From Halictus rubicundus (taxonomy: Eukaryota > Arthropoda > Insecta > Hymenoptera > Halictidae): 64,000 bases of DNA. The position numbers and the translations under genes are program-made. Below, piece by piece: positions 59,401 through 64,000 of the stretch. The stretch is taken from assembly GCF_050948215.1 (NCBI RefSeq), contig NC_135150.1, positions 24,981,943 through 25,045,942 on the forward strand, written 5' to 3'. Below the pieces are notes generated by a model. The model was not told where the DNA came from. It did not search any database and saw only the letters and a list, made by a program, of their open reading frames with translations. The number at the start of each line of letters is the position of its first letter. Position 1 is the stretch's first letter.

Positions 59401-60669
59401 ATTTAATGGTGTCGGCGATATTCTGTTCGGAGTAGAGGCCGATCGGTGAGTTGAACTGCTTGTGGACTACCTGCGAGAACAGATCGAGCGATTCAATGAT
59501 CCAGACGGCGAATTTGTTTTTCGCATAAATTCATTACAACGCCGGAAGTGAATGCGACGGTTGCGTTGTCGTACTTGATTCAGTAAGCCGCACGTTTACC
59601 ATTAGAAACGTGTAATGTAGTCGACAATGTTCCAAATGAACGAGGCAAACTGTTTTGTTCATTTTAGAATTTTGCACGATTATTTTCGGTTGGTTAATCC
59701 TTTACAAATCCTGTTCGATTTTTATCGTCTCTTTTCTTTTATTTATTTTTCTAAAGATTCCTTAAGGTTTTTTAAATGCTTTCGGTTGGCAACAAGGTGT
59801 CTAAATTTGACCATCATTGTTTATTGAAATAAGAAAGTGGCTTCAAAGAATTTATTTAATCGTATACTTTGAGGTGATTTACTAAGGGATCCCAAGAAAA
59901 AGTTGAGATAAACACTTATCTCTGAATGATATCATTTACCACAATCATTAATATAAATCCTAAGAATAATAACCAATAAGTTAAAATAGCATGTAATGAG
60001 CAAAAACCACTGTTGATGTAATCAAAAGTCAGCTCAAGGAAATCTTCAAATTAGACGATCTTTAAAATCGTGATTAATGCAAAAATGTTACCGGAAATTG
60101 AAGGAAAAATTGCAAACAAAAATGATACAAGGGTGTAAATATAGTTAACGTTCAGTTCCCGTTCAGGAACTCTTTTACAAAAGGTTAATCGTCGAGAGAA
60201 GCGTTATCGATCTGCAAAATAAATTTCAATGATGTTTTATTGTTAGAGCTTAGTGACGAGAGTTTGTCATCGGAAGCAGAAGCGAAAGCTGCTCTAGAAT
60301 AAATTGGTCCAAACCTTTGGAACTTCGTTCGGTCCCAAGACACGCTGAAGTACCGATTCTGCCACCTAGTTGGACGTTTCATGGAAAAATAGTGGTATTT
60401 ACAGGTAACTTTAACTTTGTTTCACCGTCAAGCTCATTTCTCATATTTTTTTGATTCTTTATCTGACTTATTCTATTTTGTATAATTTCATTAGAACCGG
60501 AAGCCGCGCTTACCTTTTGCTTCATAGCAATCTCGGGATGAGCCGGTTCGTAATGGTGTGGTGCCGCCCTAATCATGGGGTTTGGATGGTGACGCAGGTA
60601 ACATTCTCCCAGAGGAGCATCCTTCTTGACCTTTGCACCTGGCAAGACCAGAGGAGTCGTGCGATACGG
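56495..60669 (-). CDS. Zasp66: Zasp66-like PDZ/ZM Z-disc protein, C-terminal exons (5' end outside window)
   Basis: Exons in transcript order: 60669-60514, 60365-60315, 59470-59382, 57116-56990, 56866-56831 and 56587-56495 (stop TAA). All are GT-AG with matching phases (donor gtttgg at 60315 is weak), 183 codons in the window. The protein runs YRTTPLVLPGAKVKKDAP, YLRHHPNPMIRAAPHHYE, VAESVLQRVLGP, then a ZM motif (HKQFNSPIGLYSEQNIADTI), then the PDLIM/ALP-type tail with SEAYKALQEE and IHQSNSFKRIMYSVLG. ZM motifs bind alpha-actinin; PDZ/ZM proteins of this group sit at muscle Z-discs. The PDZ exons are not in 60670-64000 and should lie beyond the edge. I prefer Zasp66 to Zasp52 because no LIM domains follow; other Zasp-related short proteins remain possible. 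Confidence 0.8.
57277..57304 (+). repeat. (GA)n microsatellite
   Basis: Uninterrupted AG run in the intron of the Zasp66-like gene. Confidence 0.95.
58062..58191 (-). CDS. Zasp66: Zasp66-like alternative terminal exon
   Basis: Acceptor gttttgcag at 58192-58193; the exon is entered in phase 2 exactly like 57116, so exon 59382 can splice to either. It encodes 43 codons including the stop: IFIDFSFVKQRQEIQEQARI, a short charged helix, then SSKNVWPQFNKPNN and TAA. This isoform would keep the ZM motif but lose the SEAYKALQEE...NSFKRIM tail. Confidence 0.7.
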
Positions 60670-60764
60670 CTGAAAAAAAACGATTATGGTTAATTCACTA
60701 ATTGGCTGTTGGATCGCGGTAAACCTGCAATAATCGTAGTAGTAGAAATCATTAACAGTTTAAC

Positions 60765-60885
60765 TATGTCTTCATAGTACTCCATAGTACTCTACAGTGC
60801 TCTATACCACTTCATAATACTCCATAGTGATCTATACTATTTCATAGTATTCCATAGTACTCCATTCATGATGCTCCAGAAGCAA
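60765..60885 (+). repeat. Degenerate 11-25 bp tandem repeat (CATAGTACTC)
   Basis: Repeated CATAGTACTCCATAGTACTC-like phrases with drift (CTACAGTGCTC, CATAATACTCC, CATAGTATTCC), in the Zasp66-like intron ~100 bp upstream (minus sense) of exon 60669. Confidence 0.8.
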
Positions 60886-61899
60886 AAAGCAACAACATTT
60901 GCAATTTGAAAAGACAAGAGCGATTTATACAAGCATCTTGATACAAGAAAATATTTAATTTACAAAACAATTATCAATATGTTACTGTCTACTATGTCAA
61001 TACTTGTTGACGACAGCTATACTTAAATAGTGTTAAATATTTGTTGGTAGAAAATGTATGAATATTTTTAGGTTTCCAGTTTTCTGTACTAGATACTTAT
61101 CCTATCTACTGTATTTTTCTTTCTCTTCAATTAATTGTTAGCAAGTGCGTCAGTCGAATGGATAATTAATCCTGAATGAGAAACTAGTGTATACAAAGAG
61201 CGCATGTAAAACAATGAAAGGGCGTGAACATCGTCCGCGATTGTCCCACGGCTTAATTAAGCCGTCGCCAGCTAGATTAGAATAATTAACGAACCGCGTA
61301 CGCCGAAATTGTACCGAACGTTCTCGATCGGATAGGTAGGCGTGCGGAATGCTCTGCCAGAATGGTGTCAATTACCGGCTAACGGAATCTAAAATAAACT
61401 TTAATAGAGGCCATAGTGATCGATGATGCCTCATTAATTCTCGACAACGTTGCGATAATGGAGGCCGGCCTGCATTTATGAATCCGACCGAAAATAAGCC
61501 GGTGATAAGTCGGACGATATAATATCGGGGCTGGGACTTTTCACGCGCGATCGATAGCGATCAAAGCAAACGCCTTCGAAAGCCACGTGCCAGACGAGTT
61601 TGCGAAAGAAATAGAAAAAAATTACTCTAGCTTTTTCGGAGGAAGATAGATGAAGCAACAGCTGCCCACTCTTCATCAGACATGAAGCATGACGTATTCT
61701 GAAGGACAGACAATAATCAAATGGGAATCCACTGTCAGGACACTTTTATTTTAGACTGCGAAATTTCATGCAACGTAAAAATGTTCCACTGATGTAACAA
61801 GTAGGAGTCTTAACTAAGAGGTATTTTTTATTTCAGAGTTGGAAACAATACAACTGGAAAATTTTTATTCGCAAAGAAGGTGTCTAATTTTTGGAGGAG

Positions 61900-62650
61900 A
61901 AATTTCGACAATTATTAATTTATGTGAAATCAGAGGTCGCAGAAGCGCGCGTTAGGAGGTCCAGCCTGTATTCGAGCGTCGTAGCATTTCGCGTAAATAA
62001 CCGTTGTGGCGAAATGGCAGAAGCTGACGATAATTTTGGCGAGAACGTAACAACCGGAAGCGGCCGCGTCTCGCTCGCGTATATCGCTGGATGGCCGGCG
62101 CAAAAAGCGTCTAAAATTTCATCGGTTTGGCTCGCGAGTTTCCGCGCGGAGCACAATGAAGAAAATCACCGTGAAACACGGGCGGTTACCGGCAAAACGT
62201 TTGCCAAGCGTTCGAGTTCGGCCCGTTATGTCAGCTGCGGCGGCATTACGAAATTATTGGAGCCGGGGTGGCCATCGTGTGCAAGTACCTGTTAAATTCG
62301 ATCGAGAGACCCGAGAGAGAGAGAGAGAGAGACACGTGCACCGCGGCGTTTCTCGCGGTCGTTTTGCAGGAAACACGACAAAAAGAACGAGAATGTCAAA
62401 CTGGGACCCCGCCGTGAAAAGAACGCGAACACGCCAGGATAAAGTTACCCGCGTATTTATAAGACACGCGAGAATAGAAGATCGAAGTTTCGTCCCGGGG
62501 GCCATTGATTTTATTTGGAGCGGTCTCTAGATCTCGATCCGTGAGGATTCGATCCGCTATGCAACCGGCCGATTTTTCACGGAGAAACGATCGCGAGATC
62601 GCGCGAGGATTCCATTATAAATGGGTCAGGAACATTATTTTCACAGGGTG
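61900..62650. promoter_or_regulatory. CpG-rich patch, candidate internal promoter of the Zasp66-like gene
   Basis: Base composition and CpG density rise sharply over ~700 bp, with a GA run at 62312-62332. It lies ~1.2 kb upstream of the first visible exon, so it could serve a PDZ-less isoform. No start site or splice donor was convincingly identified. Confidence 0.25.
62312..62332 (+). repeat. (GA)n microsatellite
   Basis: Short GA run within a CpG-rich patch. Confidence 0.9.
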
Positions 62651-62854
62651 AGCAACAGTGACTCTCTCTCGAAATAGACGAAGGCCCCAACCCGGCAAAA
62701 ATAACGTGCACCCCGTCCGCCATGAAACCTGTTCTGTCGCGGTAAATGCTTGTCAATATTTCGTCAATCGGCTGCTAAGTTTCACTGCCTCGCAGCTCTC
62801 AAACGTTCCTTATAATTAGTTCATTTTAATAGGGTCCATAGTTCATTTTATACT

Positions 62855-62965
62855 AGACGCACGGAGCACCGAAAGTGGCCATTTTGTAATACATTATGAA
62901 AATAGTTTTCTAGCAATTTTTGCTATAACGCTTGTTCAAAGAAATACATTTATGCAATTTTCCGT
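62855..62965. repeat. GTGCTCCGTAAAC-family short element (diverged)
   Basis: ACGGAGCACCGAAAGTGGCC followed by TTGTAATACATTATGAAAAT and AAAGAAATACATTTATGC, in the same order as 48066-48205. Confidence 0.6.
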
Positions 62966-63875
62966 AATTGTGTCTTTATAGTCTCGTAGTTAGTGGATTA
63001 ATGACACTGGCTGACAAAAACAGAAAACATTTATTTTTAACGTTAAACCTAACACGGTCAAGTTCTATATCTGACAATTGTGAGATATAAAATTTAGCGT
63101 TGGCATGTTTATAAGGCAACATTTGCCAGATATTTTTAAAGCTTGGTAGGTTTATAAATAATATATAGAATATTCATGAAATATATAAAAATGAATGTAT
63201 ACTGTTCCATCAATCTACTTTGTATTTCTGGTGCTGAAACAATTGTCTCACTTTGAAATGATTTTCTAGCAGAACACGTGAGACAAATGTCTATTATTCA
63301 GCCAGATTGTTAGTCGATTGGTACCGACCAGAATCGCCATACGCGCCCTATGAAAAATGGAATAATTTAAAGGAGGAAGCTAATCGCGTCATGCTGTTAC
63401 AGATATGTCCCCGAACTAAATCGAGTCGCGAGGAAACAGCTGTTTCGTCGAGTGTTTACGGCTTGGCTCGAGACGAGGCTTAACGAAACTTGAACTCTAG
63501 ATTTTCTAGAACTTTTCGCCAAGGTATCTGCGTGTACAAAAGGACCAAGGTATGGCGTCATTCAAGAAAAACTGAACCAGCGTACGTCAGTCTCTTCTAA
63601 TCTCCGTCGACCGTTCTACATTGTACTGTACAAATTAAAATCAAGAACCTAAGTGAATAGAAGAAGGTAGTCGATGATCTTGTCGAAGAAGTCAACATGC
63701 TGTCATCTTGGAGTCCTAAACAAATTTATGATAGCCATAATAAAATCCTCTGTTTCTAAGAGTCAGAATACCTAGGGCCTCTTCAATTAATAAAATTGGG
63801 AAATTCACTAGAAGTGAATAGGATAAAATTATGGAAGCGATAATAAAATCCTTTGCTTTTAAAAGGCAGGATACC

Positions 63876-64000
63876 TAGGGTAAGGGACCTAATTACTGTG
63901 GGGGTACCAATTATACATACATTAATTATGCTTACTTTTAAAGCATAGTGAATATTTAAAAACGAGATATATAACATACACATATTTACTGATTATAATG
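63876..64000. repeat. Foldback element, copy cut by window edge
   Basis: TAGGGTAAGGGACCTAATTA followed by ATTATGCTTACTTTTAAAGC and GATATATAACATA matches the left half of 5444-5739. Confidence 0.7.

Larger units (their letters stand above)
60670..64000 (-). other. Intron/upstream region of the Zasp66-like gene
   Basis: No PDZ exon or other credible coding exon on either strand. A CpG-rich patch at about 61900-62650 with a (GA)n run could be a promoter. Other contents: a GACTGCGGA end at 61752, a GTGCTCCGTAAAC-type copy at about 62855-62965, a short direct repeat (ATAATAAAATCCT... TACCTAGGG) at about 63728 and 63840, and a foldback family copy cut by the window edge. Confidence 0.5.

Noticed and set aside
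60185..60382. 65-codon minus-strand frame starting MKRPTRWQNRYF
   Set aside because: Wrong register; the same DNA in another frame contains the 51-nt exon that fits the Zasp66-like protein.
61891..62295. 134-codon plus-strand frame in a CpG-rich patch
   Set aside because: GC-rich DNA lacks stops by chance; no family resemblance or splice support.

Overview
This window is nuclear DNA from an insect, most likely a hymenopteran (bee, ant or wasp). The genes are intron-rich with canonical GT-AG sites, the introns are AT-rich with CpG-rich patches, and the best-matching proteins are animal-specific (FAM13 family, muscle Zasp66-type Z-disc protein) plus a mitochondrial enzyme. Lineage is inferred from overall character; no database search was possible. 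I assembled gene models by hand from reading frame, splice consensus and phase agreement across every junction.

Layout: (1) 421-29534, + strand: the 3' part of a FAM13A-like RhoGAP gene. One RhoGAP exon (421-664) is separated by a ~24 kb intron from seven exons (24628-29534). The giant intron is packed with tandem arrays (160-bp, 75-bp and ~60-bp units), small inverted-repeat elements and several CpG-rich patches, one of which (about 14.3-15.0 kb) could be an internal promoter or first exon. (2) 29535-34177: 3' UTR/intergenic DNA. (3) 34178-38523, - strand: an unrecognised ~870-aa protein with a coiled-coil C-terminus, 11 coding exons and an alternative last exon. (4) 38524-42122: a head-to-head promoter region plus the probable 5' UTR intron of the next gene. 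(5) 42123-54232, + strand: the complete mitochondrial 2-oxoglutarate dehydrogenase E1 gene (OGDH, fly Nc73EF). It has a pair of mutually exclusive exons next to the presumed Ca2+-responsive region, a candidate 63-nt cassette in the same slot and a 138-nt cassette before the last exon. (6) 56495-60669, - strand: the 3' portion of a Zasp66-like Z-disc protein (ZM motif and PDLIM-type tail) with two alternative C-termini. Its PDZ exons should lie beyond position 64000.

Transposon background: at least five families of short non-autonomous elements recur. They are TA-flanked elements with GACTGCGGA ends, TTAA-flanked piggyBac-type MITEs, a family carrying GTGCTCCGTAAAC, long foldback elements, and a GC-rich element with CAGTGTYGCYAGAT ends. 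No transposase, CRISPR, rRNA or tRNA was found. The main biological interest is the splice-variant architecture of OGDH, with two long-hairpin elements flanking its alternative exon pair.
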